The notes: generated by a model not told the origin, from the letters alone. A stretch of 64,000 nucleotides of DNA from an uncultured Prevotellaceae bacterium (GCA_937916085.1 CALGGO010000014.1:40911-104910), one strand, 5' to 3'. Shown: positions 41,681 to 51,809, counted from the first letter of the stretch. Program-made: numbers and translations.

Positions 41681-42949
41681 ATGGCAGGTAATGCTCTGAA
41701 GATATGGATAATGACGCTTGCGGCGAGTATCGCTCTCGTCGCAAGTGCCATTCCTCGTGACTCAGTAGCAGTGCCGTGGACCAATGGCGGACCACTACTG
41801 CCCGACAGCAGCAACTTCGTCACTGCAAGTATGCTTGTGATGTCGCCAGGCGAGGCCATATACTCCCAGCTGGGACATGGCGTAATCAGGATGGAGTGCC
41901 CTGTTCACAATCTTGACTACTGCTTCAGCTTTGAGGAAGAGCCTGGCATGGGAGGCATTATCAAGTTTTTCATGGGCAAGACCGATGCCCACATGATGGC
42001 AGTTCCCACAGCTGAATTCTTAAAAGGCTATAAGCTTGATGGCAGGCAAGTTAAGCAATACACCCTGAACCTCACTCTCCACGAGAAGCAAGAGCTATGG
42101 CGGTTGCTCGACAACGACTATGTTGACGAAAACCTGCGGCATTTCAATTTCCTGCAAAACAACTGTTCATCGGTATCGCTAATGGCAGTCGAGAATGTGG
42201 TGGTTGATGAGACCTTAGACTTCAACGGCTGGCCCGAACAGTTCAAGATGATTAATGGCGCTGGGGTTAGATATTTGTCAAGATTTTCTCCCTGGCTTGA
42301 GTTCTGGAACATGACATTTTTGGGAACAGAGAGTGATGAGTATTGGCCCCACGAGCAACAGGTGGCGCCAGAATTATTGCCACAAGTTCTCAAGAAAGCT
42401 ACGATAGTCGCAGAAGACGGTTCAAGTCGTCCTTTGGTGACAGGCGAGAAAGAGTTGTTGCCACTGGTAAATGCTTATAAGGCCTCGCCAGTGACACCAA
42501 CTTGGGTGTTAGGCACACTGCTGCTTTTCACAGTCCTCATCACCCTTGCCAGCCTCAAGTGGAAACTGAAATGGCTGCCAAAGGTGCTAGATTTCTTGCT
42601 GATGACCTGTGTCACACTAGCAGGATTGATGCTGATATACACCAGCTTTGTGTCAGGGCTCTTTGGCAAACACTGGAACTGGTATTTGATACCCTTCAAC
42701 CCGCTGCCGTTCATCATCTGGCTGCTATGGCACAAGCGCAAAGGGTTATATAAGGTCTATCTTTTCTACACAGTAGTGCTGGCACTCTTTATCCTCGCCA
42801 CACCACTGAGCCAACAGCTAGACTTGCCACATCAGTTTATCACAGCGACACTGCTAGTTCGCTGTCTATATAATTATTACGATGGTAAAAAACAAACTGT
42901 CGTCAAAACAATAAAGACTAAAAAAACAAAAAACAAAAGCGATGTTTAA
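41681..42949 (+). CDS. Lnb N-terminal-domain (DUF4105) membrane protein
   Basis: The protein has 422 residues. A signal or anchor helix is at about 6-24. The periplasmic DUF4105 domain (about 45-260) has GHGVIRME near 66, NLDYCFSFEEE near 78 and NNCSSVSL near 165; the Cys and His pattern fits the papain-like fold proposed for this domain. Four membrane helices follow (about 275-405) with a Lys-rich tail. A paralogue is at 59621. The enzymatic role in these proteins is not established. Its stop overlaps the ATG of the next signal peptide. Confidence 0.82.
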   Translation: MAGNALKIWIMTLAASIALVASAIPRDSVAVPWTNGGPLLPDSSNFVTASMLVMSPGEAIYSQLGHGVIRMECPVHNLDYCFSFEEEPGMGGIIKFFMGKTDAHMMAVPTAEFLKGYKLDGRQVKQYTLNLTLHEKQELWRLLDNDYVDENLRHFNFLQNNCSSVSLMAVENVVVDETLDFNGWPEQFKMINGAGVRYLSRFSPWLEFWNMTFLGTESDEYWPHEQQVAPELLPQVLKKATIVAEDGSSRPLVTGEKELLPLVNAYKASPVTPTWVLGTLLLFTVLITLASLKWKLKWLPKVLDFLLMTCVTLAGLMLIYTSFVSGLFGKHWNWYLIPFNPLPFIIWLLWHKRKGLYKVYLFYTVVLALFILATPLSQQLDLPHQFITATLLVRCLYNYYDGKKQTVVKTIKTKKTKNKSDV

Positions 42950-44691
42950 ATTAAAGAATTTAAAAATATTATTTCTACTGATGCTCTTTGCATTTGCTTG
43001 TAGATTATGACAAAAGACTGATTAATGCAGGTTCTGTTTTCCAAATTAATTCATATAAAGTAACGGGAGGTTATCCACATGATTTTATAACACAGGGATT
43101 TGACACTCACGGATTATATGATTTTACAGTTGGCTCAGCCAGATATTTGACCATGGATAGAAATGTCGAAGATCTGACATGGGTTATTCATCCCAATTCA
43201 CAAGTTATGTATATGGCAGATGAAGGAGAAGAAAGCATAACTATCAATGGTGCCATAGGAAATGATTTTGTTCATTGGTACATAGAATGTATCGACAAGG
43301 ACCTCGAGACTGCCGAGAACTACTTCTCTCTTGACCCTGAGAAGTTGGTTGAGGTGGATGGCAAGTATTATACCACATTGCGCACGTCGTGGAACATATT
43401 GTTCAATCCTGAGCAGATGACTCCTTATGTAGTTACTGCAGTTGATGAAACAGCTGGAACCTTTGAGATGGAGCCTATAACAGGCAATATCATTCCTGCT
43501 GGCACTCCGGTAATTATAGAGACCAAGAGCAATGTGGTTCTCGAAAATCGCATGGTGCCAACCACAACAGCCTTTACAGGAACTAAGCCTGCTACTAACA
43601 TGCTTCAGTGCAGCGAGAAATATTTCCCGAACCAAACCGTTTCCACAAGTGCTAACTACAAACCTCTCATGGTAAACGCTAATGGCCAACTCGCCTTCGG
43701 CGGTGCTTCGTTGTCCAAAGTAAACGGCAATGAGGCTTATCTGTGTGTCGCTAATGAGGTGGACTTGCAGCCAGTTCTTACCGAGACAACTCTGGCTAAC
43801 TTGCTTGAGAATGGCAAGATTGGTCCAAACTACAAAATCACTGACCTCACTTGTGTATATATTCAAGGCAACGTGCTCTACTGCAAGGACGACGACAAAG
43901 CATTAAACAAGAGCGTTAAGGAAGCTGGAGAGATTGACTACATAAACGAGGCTACAGGATTCCATCATGGAGATTGGGACCAGAGTAACTGGATCGCCAT
44001 CAATCTTCCCGAGGGTAGTAGTATGACAACCGATTATATGGAAGCTATTTTCGACCATCGCTTGAATAACGTGGTTGGCAACTTGAAGAGCAAGGTGAAC
44101 CCCGAGTTTAACGCATCTTTGATGCCAACCGCTGGCGATAAGAACCAATACGACGAGAACACCTATATAACCTGTAACTTCTCGGGCGAGCACCAAACGG
44201 GTGTTGTGAATGGCGAGGAGAAGGATGTGTTCTTTGTCGCTCCCAAGCCAATGGAGATTGCACAGGTGGAATGGGCGATGTGGGATGAGGAGAGCGGCTT
44301 GTTTGTCATGCCAAATGCCGCCTCAGGCTCGGGATTACAAGGCTCTTTCCTGCCCGACTTCTCAATGCTTGAGAATGTAGAAAACCCAGAGCCACAAGAT
44401 GGTTATGGCTATCATTTCCCCGCGCTTATAAAGGTCACCGAGACTTCTTCTCAAAGCAATGCCCCAGCGCCAAAGGCTGAAGGCAACAGTAGTGCCTGGA
44501 CAGTATATCCACTAGAGTGGAATAACGACACGCCCACCGCTATCGAGAACATAGGTAACGGCAAGGTTGCCACCCGCGTGACTTACTATAACCTGATGGG
44601 CGTGAAGAGCGAGGTGCCTCATCCTGGCATCAACATTGTGGTGACTCACTACAGCGACGGCAGCCGCAGCGCAGTGAAAGTGGTGAGATAA
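42942..44691 (+). pseudogene. Secreted T9SS-type protein, frameshifted after its signal peptide
   Basis: ATG 42942 begins a lipoprotein-like signal (MFKLKNLKILFLLMLFAFAC) that stops at TGA 43008-43010. The long body reads in the +1 frame from about 42988 to 44691 (567 codons, no suitable ATG nearby; only TTG at 42988). Joining both needs a 1-base shift around 42995-43005. The body is beta-rich with no enzyme motif. Its end (TAIENI, then YYNLMGVKSEVPHPGINIVV) is a T9SS-like sorting domain. It may be a decayed gene, a sequencing error or a phase-variable lipoprotein. Confidence 0.6.
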
Positions 44692-44692
44692 T

Positions 44693-44866
44693 CTCTCACA
44701 TGGCGGTGCCATGCGATGCAGGCTGACACTCGAGGCACACAACTAGTATCCTCTCCCCCACATGGCGGTGCCATGCGATACAGGCTGACACTCGAGGCAC
44801 TCAACTATCCTCTCACATGGCGGTGCCACGCGATGCAGCAAACACTCAACACACGCGAGGAAGGCT
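44693..44866. repeat. Three ~58 bp imperfect direct repeats with internal palindrome
   Basis: Each copy starts CACATGGCGGTGCCATG (CATGGC-GGT-GCCATG hairpin), then GCGATGCAGGCTGACACTCG. Copies start near 44698, 44759 and 44814. They begin directly after the stop of the frameshifted gene and fill most of the gap to the cardiolipin synthase gene. Confidence 0.8.
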
Positions 44867-44980
44867 AGCACGCAACACTCTTGACTATTTCACCTTGCTC
44901 AAACTATTAAAAAATGTTATAACCTGCTTTGTTTCCCACAAAATCATTAACTTAGCGAGCTAAAAAGAGAGATAACTGTT

Positions 44981-46432
44981 ATGATCCTTGCTGAGTTGTT
45001 TCCATATTCTCGCTTGATATTTACCATTTTGTATGGTATCACGGCGGTGGCGATTATCGGGGTGGTGGTGAGTGAGAACCGCAATCCCGTGAAGACTCTG
45101 GCATGGATCACGGTGCTTATTCTGCTGCCTGTGGTGGGTATCATCCTGTACATCTTCTTTGGCCGCAGCTTGCGCCATGTGCGCATGATCTCGCGCAAGA
45201 AGCGTCAGCGTCTCACCAACCGCGACGACATCAAGCACCTGATGCGTTCGCAACAGGTGATTCACTACGACACCATCAAGAGCGAGCGCCAGCAGATGAT
45301 AAACCTAGTGGGCAGTATGCAAGGCTCTCCGCTGCTTGCCAACAACGAGGTGGAGATTTTCACCAACGGCAAGGATAAGTTTGACGCTTTCAAGCGTGAC
45401 CTGCTGGCAGCCGAGAAGTATATCCACATCCAGTACTACATCATAGAGAACGACAAGATAGGCAACGAGATAGGCGACATCCTCAAGGCCAAGGTCAAAG
45501 AGGGCGTGAAGGTGCGCGTGCTCTATGACCACGTGGGGTCGTTCCACTTCGACATGTCCTATTTCAAGAAGCTGCGCAAGGAAGGAGTGGAGGTGTATCC
45601 CTTCATGCAGATCACCTTCCCTGAGTTTGCCAACCGCATCAACTGGCGCAACCACCGCAAGATAGTGGTCATCGACGGCAAGACGGGATACATAGGCGGC
45701 ATGAACATCGCCGACCGGTATATCGACGGCGGCAAGATGAAGCACTGGCGCGACACACACCTGCGTGTGAGAGGCGACATAGTGGCGGCACTGCAGGTGT
45801 CGTTTGCCATCGACTGGAACTTCATGAAGCGCGAGCTCATCGAGGAGCCGGTAGAGATGGTGGAGCCTGGCAGCATCGCCAACCCCATAGGTATGCAGCT
45901 GGTCACTGGTGGTCCCACCAGCCAGTGGGTGAACATGGCGTTTGTGTTCCAGAAAGCCATCGACAGCGCCCGCAAATGCGTGTATATCCAGACTCCCTAT
46001 TTCCTGCCCAGCGACTCCTTGCTCAAGGCCCTTCAGGTGGCTGCTCTTAGCAAGGTTGACGTGCGCCTGATGATTCCTCGCAAGCCCGACAGCATATTGC
46101 TACGCTACGCCTCCTATTCCTACGTCAAGCAGTGCCTCACCGCCGGCATCAAGATTTACTTCTATGAGCCAGGCATGCTGCACTCTAAGGTGGTGGTGAT
46201 TGACGACGACTTCGTCACTACCGGCTCCACCAATTTCGACTTCCGCAGCTTTGAGTACAACTTCGAGTGCAACGTGCTGCTCTACAGCCAGGAGTTCAAC
46301 CAGCGCATGCGTGATGTGATGATTGCCGACATGAAACAATGCACTCGCATCAACCTGCGCACCTGGCGCAAGCGCCCAGTGTGGCAAAAGGCCGTGGAAA
46401 GCGTGGTGCGCCTCTTTGGACCCTTATTATAA
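44981..46432 (+). CDS. cls: Cardiolipin synthase (PLD type)
   Basis: The protein has 483 residues. Two N-terminal membrane helices (about 8-55) precede two PLD domains. HKD motif 1 is NHRKIVVIDGKTGYIGG near 224 and motif 2 HSKVVVIDDDFVTTGSTN near 401. It joins two phosphatidylglycerols (or PG and another phospholipid) into cardiolipin in the inner membrane. The TAA stop shares two bases with the first unit of array B. Confidence 0.94.
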   Translation: MILAELFPYSRLIFTILYGITAVAIIGVVVSENRNPVKTLAWITVLILLPVVGIILYIFFGRSLRHVRMISRKKRQRLTNRDDIKHLMRSQQVIHYDTIKSERQQMINLVGSMQGSPLLANNEVEIFTNGKDKFDAFKRDLLAAEKYIHIQYYIIENDKIGNEIGDILKAKVKEGVKVRVLYDHVGSFHFDMSYFKKLRKEGVEVYPFMQITFPEFANRINWRNHRKIVVIDGKTGYIGGMNIADRYIDGGKMKHWRDTHLRVRGDIVAALQVSFAIDWNFMKRELIEEPVEMVEPGSIANPIGMQLVTGGPTSQWVNMAFVFQKAIDSARKCVYIQTPYFLPSDSLLKALQVAALSKVDVRLMIPRKPDSILLRYASYSYVKQCLTAGIKIYFYEPGMLHSKVVVIDDDFVTTGSTNFDFRSFEYNFECNVLLYSQEFNQRMRDVMIADMKQCTRINLRTWRKRPVWQKAVESVVRLFGPLL

Positions 46433-46486
46433 TGCAGAATGCTGAATGCGGAATGCAAAATGCGGAATGCGGAATGCGGAATGCAG
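46431..46486. repeat. AATGCnn (7 bp) array B overlapping the cls stop
   Basis: Eight units (AATGCAG, AATGCTG, AATGCGG and similar) start at the second base of the cls TAA (46430-46432). Confidence 0.85.
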
Positions 46487-46514
46487 AATGTTTAACTCTA
46501 TTTTGTTAATTAAC

Positions 46515-48056
46515 ATGAAATCATTTAGAAAAATAGCAGTTGTTCTTGCCGTGCTTGTTGCGATGATGGCGAGTGCGAAAGACGCTCCCAAGCGCGAGTT
46601 CCGAGGGGCGTGGTTGCATATCATAGGGCAAGGGCAGTATGCCAAGATGACCCCTCAGCAGACTCAGGAATACCTTCGTGACCAGCTCAACAAGCTCGAC
46701 CAGGCTGGCGTGAACGCCGTCATCTGGCAGGTGCGCCCGCAAGCCGACGCCGCCTACATCAGCGACCTCGAGCCCTGGTCGCGGTGGCTCACCGGCGAGG
46801 CAGGCAAGGCTCCAGACCCCGTATGGGACCCACTGCAGTTCATGATTGACGAGTGCCATAGCCGCGGCATGGAGCTGCACGCATGGATCAACCCCTACCG
46901 CGTCACCAGCGGCGAAAAAGACCAGCCCGCGCCAGGGCACATCTACTACGAGCATCCAGAGTGGTTCCTCAAGTATGCCGACGGCAAGATATACTTTGAC
47001 CCGGCGTTGCCCGAGAGCCGCGACTTCATCAACCTCGTGGTGCGCGACATGATTACGCGCTACGACCTCGACGCCATCCACATGGACGACTATTTCTACC
47101 CCTATCCCGTGAAAGGCGCGGAGTTCCCCGACACCACCTCCTTTGAGAAATATGGCAAGGGCTGGGGCGACAAAGGCGACTGGCGACGGCACAATGTAGA
47201 TCTGCTCATCGAGCAGTTGCACAACACCATCCAGAGCACCAAGCCGTGGGTGCGACTGGGTATCAGTCCCTTCGGCATCTGGCGCAACAAGAAGAGCGAC
47301 CGCAACGGCAGCGAGACCAACGGCCTCGAGTGCTACGACGCGCTCTATGCCGACTGCCCTAAATGGACGGCGATGGGATGGGTCGATTACATGGTGCCGC
47401 AGCTCTACTGGGAACTGGAACACAAGGCGGCGAGCGACCTCGTGCTCAGCTACTGGTGGAACGACCACGCCAACGGCCGCCACATGTACTACGGCCAGGC
47501 GGTGCGCAACGTGATGAACCACCGCGACATCCCCGACACCCTCAACCCCACACAGCTCAACCATAAGATTGAGCTGATGCGCTCGCTGCCCAACGTGCAT
47601 GGCGTCACCTGGTGGCCCGGATATTCTGTAAGCGAGAACTATAAGGGCGTGCTCGACTCGTTGAGCAACCACCAGATGCACACTAAGGCGCTGTGCCCTG
47701 CCGTCACGTGGATTGACGATGTGCCACCCCCCGCCGTCTCCAACCTGCGCGTCGATAGGAAGAAAGATGTGACAATGCTCACCTGGGACGCTCCCGCGAC
47801 CTCCGACCCTATGCAAGAGGCCGTGAGATATGTGGTCTATGAATTCCAGGGGAGTTACGATTTCGACATCGACATGAACGACCCTTGGGCAATAGTAAAG
47901 GTCACCAACCAAACGTCAGTCACCGTGCCCAATCCTCTAGGACTCAAGCCGCTGGGCAAATCAAAACGCAGACCGCAAGGCACAATGTACATCGTTACCG
48001 CCCTCGACCGCTGCAACAACGAGAGCGCCCCATGCATCTCCGAAATCGTGTACTGA
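46515..48056 (+). CDS. GHL10-family secreted glycosidase with FN3-like tail
   Basis: ATG 46515 gives a signal peptide (MKSFRKIAVVLAVLVAMMASA) and 513 residues; the frame upstream only reads array B. The glycosyl hydrolase-like 10 (DUF187) TIM barrel shows EFRGAWLH near 27, VIWQVRPQADA near 72, GMELHAWINPYR near 119 and LDAIHMDDYFYP near 187. A C-terminal FN3-like domain (about 400-513) begins PPPAVSNLRVD. GHL10 relatives (e.g. DigH) act on denuded peptidoglycan glycan strands, so a cell-wall substrate is plausible. Confidence 0.88.
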   Translation: MKSFRKIAVVLAVLVAMMASAKDAPKREFRGAWLHIIGQGQYAKMTPQQTQEYLRDQLNKLDQAGVNAVIWQVRPQADAAYISDLEPWSRWLTGEAGKAPDPVWDPLQFMIDECHSRGMELHAWINPYRVTSGEKDQPAPGHIYYEHPEWFLKYADGKIYFDPALPESRDFINLVVRDMITRYDLDAIHMDDYFYPYPVKGAEFPDTTSFEKYGKGWGDKGDWRRHNVDLLIEQLHNTIQSTKPWVRLGISPFGIWRNKKSDRNGSETNGLECYDALYADCPKWTAMGWVDYMVPQLYWELEHKAASDLVLSYWWNDHANGRHMYYGQAVRNVMNHRDIPDTLNPTQLNHKIELMRSLPNVHGVTWWPGYSVSENYKGVLDSLSNHQMHTKALCPAVTWIDDVPPPAVSNLRVDRKKDVTMLTWDAPATSDPMQEAVRYVVYEFQGSYDFDIDMNDPWAIVKVTNQTSVTVPNPLGLKPLGKSKRRPQGTMYIVTALDRCNNESAPCISEIVY

Positions 48057-48111
48057 CACCTCCATTGACGTTTTTTACCACTACATCTTTCCACGTTTCA
48101 GGAATTATCAC

Positions 48112-48119
48112 TACTTTTG
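48112..48119 (+). promoter_or_regulatory. -7 box for fabG
   Basis: TACTTTTG fits TAnnTTTG. The ~105 nt leader contains an inverted AACAAGCTnAC-type array (48163-48206). Confidence 0.6.
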
Positions 48120-48162
48120 CAGCCGAAAACTAACGGCAGGGAAGTATTTGTCGCGACAATAC

Positions 48163-48206
48163 TATTGTCTTGTTAGCTTGTCAGCTCGTTAGCTTGTTTG
48201 CTATAC
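48163..48206. repeat. TTGTTAGCTTGTCAGC array in the fabG leader
   Basis: Three units of CTTGTTAGCTTGTCAGCTCG, the inverse of the 26034 family. Being in the transcribed leader, it could form alternative hairpins through AGCT cores. Confidence 0.65.
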
Positions 48207-48231
48207 AAAAACAAATAAAACAGAAGATTAA

Positions 48232-48978
48232 ATGAAGTTATTAGAAGGAAAAGTGGCGCTGATTACTGGTGCCGCACGTGGAATAGGCAAGGCTATAGCC
48301 TTGAAGTTTGCCAGCGAAGGCGCTGACATCGCATTCACCGACCTCGTGATTGACGAGAGCGGAAAAGAGACCGAGCAGGAGATTGCTGCCCTGGGCGTGA
48401 AGGCCAAAGGATATGCCAGCAATGCCGCCGACTTCGCCCAGACCGAAGAAGTGGTGAAACAGATTCATGAGGAGTTTGGCAAAATCGACATCCTCGTCAA
48501 CAACGCCGGCATCACAAAAGATGGTCTCATGCTGCGCATGACCGAGGCACAGTGGGATGCCGTCATCGCCGTGAACCTTAAGAGCGCGTTCAACTTTATC
48601 CACGCCCTCACACCCATCATGATGCGCCAGCGTGGCGGCTCAATCATCAACATGGCATCGGTGGTTGGCGTTCACGGCAACGCCGGGCAGAGCAACTACG
48701 CCGCCAGCAAGGCGGGCCTCATCGCCCTCGCCAAGAGCATAGCCCAGGAGATGGGCAGCCGTGGCATCCGCGCCAACGCCATCGCTCCAGGCTTCATCGA
48801 GACCGCCATGACCGCCGCCCTCCCCGAGGAGGTGCGCAAAGAGTGGGCACAGAGGATTCCTATGCGCCGCGGAGGCACTGTTGACGACATCGCCAACGTA
48901 GCCACCTTCCTCGCCAGCGACATGGCAAGCTACGTCACAGGCCAAGTCATCCAAGTAGATGGCGGAATGAATATGTGA
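48232..48978 (+). CDS. fabG: 3-oxoacyl-ACP reductase
   Basis: The protein has 248 residues and a classical SDR fold. The NADPH loop TGAARGIGKA is at about 12-21, NNAGIT near 88, and the catalytic Ser-Tyr-Lys set at S142, Y155 and K159 (NYAASKAG). The length and C-terminal GQVIQVDGGMNM are typical of FabG in fatty acid synthesis. Confidence 0.93.
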   Translation: MKLLEGKVALITGAARGIGKAIALKFASEGADIAFTDLVIDESGKETEQEIAALGVKAKGYASNAADFAQTEEVVKQIHEEFGKIDILVNNAGITKDGLMLRMTEAQWDAVIAVNLKSAFNFIHALTPIMMRQRGGSIINMASVVGVHGNAGQSNYAASKAGLIALAKSIAQEMGSRGIRANAIAPGFIETAMTAALPEEVRKEWAQRIPMRRGGTVDDIANVATFLASDMASYVTGQVIQVDGGMNM

Positions 48979-48979
48979 T

Positions 48980-49078
48980 AATGGGGTTATTGATTATTGA
49001 TTATTGGTTTCTCGAGCACTCGAATGATCAAACACTCGAATAATCGAGCAATCGAAAATCAAAAACCAAAAATCTAAA
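48980..49078. repeat. GATTATT and CTCGAATnATC arrays after fabG
   Basis: Three GATTATT units start just after the fabG stop (48986-49007). Four ACTCGAATnATCGAGCA-like units follow (49010-49056), then AATCAAAAACCAAAAATC. Confidence 0.65.
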
Positions 49079-49122
49079 ATTTCACAACGCATCAAGCAAC
49101 AATTGCTTGGTGCGTTATTAAA

Positions 49123-51588
49123 TTAAGAGGGATCGACATCGAAATAGAGCCGTGTGGAGCGCATGCGGGAGTCGGCGGCTAGGAGTTGCTCATAGAGGTC
49201 ACGCAGGATTTTCTTCACCTTGGTCATTGAGGCGGCAAGCTCCATCTTGAGGACTATCTGGCGGATGTAGAAAGTCTGCACCCTTGCCACCATCGGCGCC
49301 TCGGGACCAAGAACGCGTTTGCCAAAGACTTGCCTTAGCAGGTTGCTGTAGCGCACCGCCATCTCCACCACCACATCATCTTGCTTGTGCTTGAGGTAGA
49401 TGTTTATGATTTTGGTGAACGGCGGGTAGCCATACTGCTGCCGCTCGGCAATCTCCTGGTTGTAGAAGCCCTTGTAGTCGTGCTCCACCACCCGCTCGAT
49501 GACGGGATGAGAGGGGTTGCTAGTCTGGATAATCACCTTGCCCTGCTTGTTCTTGCGCCCGGCACGTCCCGCCACCTGCTCAAGCATGTTGAACGCCCGC
49601 TCGTGGCTGCGGAAGTCGGGGAAGTGAATCATGGTGTCGGCGTTGAGAATTCCCACGATGCTCACCGCGTCGAAGTCAAGACCCTTCGTCACCATCTGCG
49701 TGCCAACCAAGATGTTGGTCTTGTGCTGCGAGAACTCATCGATGATGCGGTCGTAGCTGTTCTTGCTGCGAGTGGTGTCGAGGTCCATGCGCGAAATTTT
49801 CTCGCCAGGGAACACGTCATCAATCTCCTCCTCGATGCGCTCGGTGCCGTAGCCCACAATCTCGATTGACGGGTTGCCGCAGGCAGGGCACACGGTGGGC
49901 AACGTGATGGTGTGACCGCAGTAGTGGCAAGTAAGAGTCTCCACATGGCGGTGATAGGTGAGCGACACGTCGCAGTTCACGCAGGTAGGCACCCACGCGC
50001 ATTGCTTGCAGCGCACCATCGGGGCATATCCGCGACGGTTCTGGAACAGAATCACCTGCTCATTGGCATCCAACGCCTTGCGGCACTCGCTCACAAGCTC
50101 CATCGAGAACATTCCTTTTATCTCATGCTTCTTCCACGCCTTCTTGAGGTCGATGGTCTGCACCAGTGGCATCTCTATGTCCTCATAGCGCGTGGTAAGC
50201 TCCACAAGTCCGTAGCGGCCGTTGAGGGCTTTGTAGTAGGTGTCGATGGCAGGAGTCGCCGAACCGAGCACCGTTTTTGCACCGTGCATGTGCGCCAGCA
50301 TAATGGCGGTGTCGCGGCCGTTGTAGCGCGGTGCGGGGTCTTGCTGCTTGTAGCTGGTGTCGTGCTCCTCATCGATAATGACCATGCCCAAATTGCTGTA
50401 AGGCAGGAACACACTCGACCGCACGCCAATTATCACGCACGGCTCACTCGAGGTGAGCAGCTTCTTCCAGATGTCAACCCGCTCGTTGTCGCTGAACTTG
50501 CTGTGATAGATGAGCAGGCGCTCGCCAAACACCCGCCTCAACCGCTGCGTGAGCTGTGTGGTGAGTGCGATTTCGGGCACCAGATACAGCACCTGCTTGC
50601 CCAGCGTGAGGGCATCGTTGATGAGGTGCATATATATTGACGTCTTGCCGCTCGAGGTCACGCCATGCAGCAGCGTTATGTCTTTTTCCTTGAAGGAGCT
50701 ATGAATACTCTTATATGCCGTGTTCTGCACCTCGGTAAGGGTTGGCAGCTCCACCACTCCCCTACCCATCGACTCAAAACGGTTTATCTCGCGCTTGTAA
50801 ATCTCAAAAAGTCCGTTTTTGCGGGCGGCGGCAAGCACTGGCTGAGTGCATCCCGAGCGCTGGAGAAGCGCCTCCTGAGTGACCTCCTTCACGGGCTTGC
50901 CGCGCTGCATCCAATGCGAGAGGTCGAGATAAGCCAGCAGCAGTTGCTCCTGCTTCTTGGCACGGCTCACCCGGTCGAAGAAGCCGTGCAGTCCCTGCTC
51001 ATCGTCGCGCTCAATGGTCAGCCGCACGCAGGTCTCGGTCTTAGGGCGGTAGTTGTCCATCACCCTTTCAGCAACATGCACCGCGCCCTTGTCGAGCAGT
51101 CGGCTCACGATGCTCTCCACGTTCTTGAAGCCAGTGGCGTTGGTAAGCTCAGTAATCTGCACCTTGCCGCGCTGGTTGGTGAAGTCGAGAATCACCTTCT
51201 CACGGTCGTTGAGCTCGCCAGGCGTCTCCGCCTCATAGTCGGGATTAGGGCTGATGAACGTCTCACTCTCAACCTTCAGTCCACTGGGCACAGCCGCCTT
51301 ATACACCTCGCCAACAGTACACAGGTAATAGTCGGCAATCCATTGCCAAAACTTGAGCTGTGGATGCCGCAGCACTGGTCCCTCGTCGAGCAGGGCAAGG
51401 ATTTCCTTTACCTTATAGCCCTTGGGCTCTATGTCGTGAGTCATCACCACAATCGCCGTGTAGTACTTCTTGCGGCCAAACGGCACCAGCACACGAAACC
51501 CCGCCCCCACGGTCATCGACTCGGGTATGCGGTAGGTGTAAGTGCCCTGCACCGCCAGCGGCAATACTACTTCAGCAAAATGTGGCAT
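49123..51588 (-). CDS. priA: Primosomal helicase PriA
   Basis: The protein has 821 residues. The N-terminal 3'-OH-binding domain begins AEVVLPLAVQGTYTY. Walker A GVTSSGKTSIY is near 310 and the DEEH box IIDEEHDTSY near 395. The zinc region CKQCAWVPTCVNC with CHYCGH and CPACGN spans about 530-575, and helicase motifs follow (GTQMVTKGLDF near 638, QVAGRAGR near 678). It restarts stalled replication forks. Its upstream region is a promoter-bearing repeat shared with secA. Confidence 0.96.
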   Translation of the reverse strand: MPHFAEVVLPLAVQGTYTYRIPESMTVGAGFRVLVPFGRKKYYTAIVVMTHDIEPKGYKVKEILALLDEGPVLRHPQLKFWQWIADYYLCTVGEVYKAAVPSGLKVESETFISPNPDYEAETPGELNDREKVILDFTNQRGKVQITELTNATGFKNVESIVSRLLDKGAVHVAERVMDNYRPKTETCVRLTIERDDEQGLHGFFDRVSRAKKQEQLLLAYLDLSHWMQRGKPVKEVTQEALLQRSGCTQPVLAAARKNGLFEIYKREINRFESMGRGVVELPTLTEVQNTAYKSIHSSFKEKDITLLHGVTSSGKTSIYMHLINDALTLGKQVLYLVPEIALTTQLTQRLRRVFGERLLIYHSKFSDNERVDIWKKLLTSSEPCVIIGVRSSVFLPYSNLGMVIIDEEHDTSYKQQDPAPRYNGRDTAIMLAHMHGAKTVLGSATPAIDTYYKALNGRYGLVELTTRYEDIEMPLVQTIDLKKAWKKHEIKGMFSMELVSECRKALDANEQVILFQNRRGYAPMVRCKQCAWVPTCVNCDVSLTYHRHVETLTCHYCGHTITLPTVCPACGNPSIEIVGYGTERIEEEIDDVFPGEKISRMDLDTTRSKNSYDRIIDEFSQHKTNILVGTQMVTKGLDFDAVSIVGILNADTMIHFPDFRSHERAFNMLEQVAGRAGRKNKQGKVIIQTSNPSHPVIERVVEHDYKGFYNQEIAERQQYGYPPFTKIINIYLKHKQDDVVVEMAVRYSNLLRQVFGKRVLGPEAPMVARVQTFYIRQIVLKMELAASMTKVKKILRDLYEQLLAADSRMRSTRLYFDVDPS

Positions 51589-51594
51589 GATTTA

Positions 51595-51666
51595 GTTTTC
51601 AGTTGTCAGTTCAGTTATCAGTTTTTCTAGAAGTTCTAGATTTTCTAGAGATTCTAGAGGTTCTAG
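51595..51666. repeat. CAGTTnTCAGTT and TTCTAGA arrays upstream of priA
   Basis: TTTTCAGTTGTCAGTTCAG units (51595-51622) are followed by five TTCTAGAAG/TTCTAGAGA units (51626-51666), inside the priA leader. Confidence 0.65.
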
Positions 51667-51685
51667 TTTATTTATCGATTGATGC

Positions 51686-51780
51686 CACAAAGATAGTGCA
51701 AGTTGAGAGAAATATAAAATAGAAAGCGAAGTTTTTCATTTTTATTTTCGAAACGCAGCCTATCTTATCCAAAGATAGTG
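51686..51780 (-). promoter_or_regulatory. Promoter-bearing ~90 bp repeat, priA copy
   Basis: On the minus strand the element reads AAGATAGGCTGCG, then AAATAAAAAT, then CTTGCACTATCTTTG, whose last eight bases are a -7 box (51688-51695). The same order and spacing recur at 59488-59580 before secA. A second TATCTTTG lies at 51770-51777. Confidence 0.65.
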
Positions 51781-51809
51781 TTTTTTACTTGTTTTGCCAA
51801 ATTATCTTC

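Noticed and set aside
46446..46514. An N-terminal extension of the GHL10 protein reading MRNAKCGMRNAEC.
   Set aside because: It is array B read in frame. The signal peptide starts at 46515.
46521..47912. A 463-codon minus-strand frame antisense to the GHL10 gene, and similar long antisense frames over glyA (33466-34617), nagA and pepT.
   Set aside because: All are complements of strongly supported genes in GC-rich codons and show no domain or promoter.
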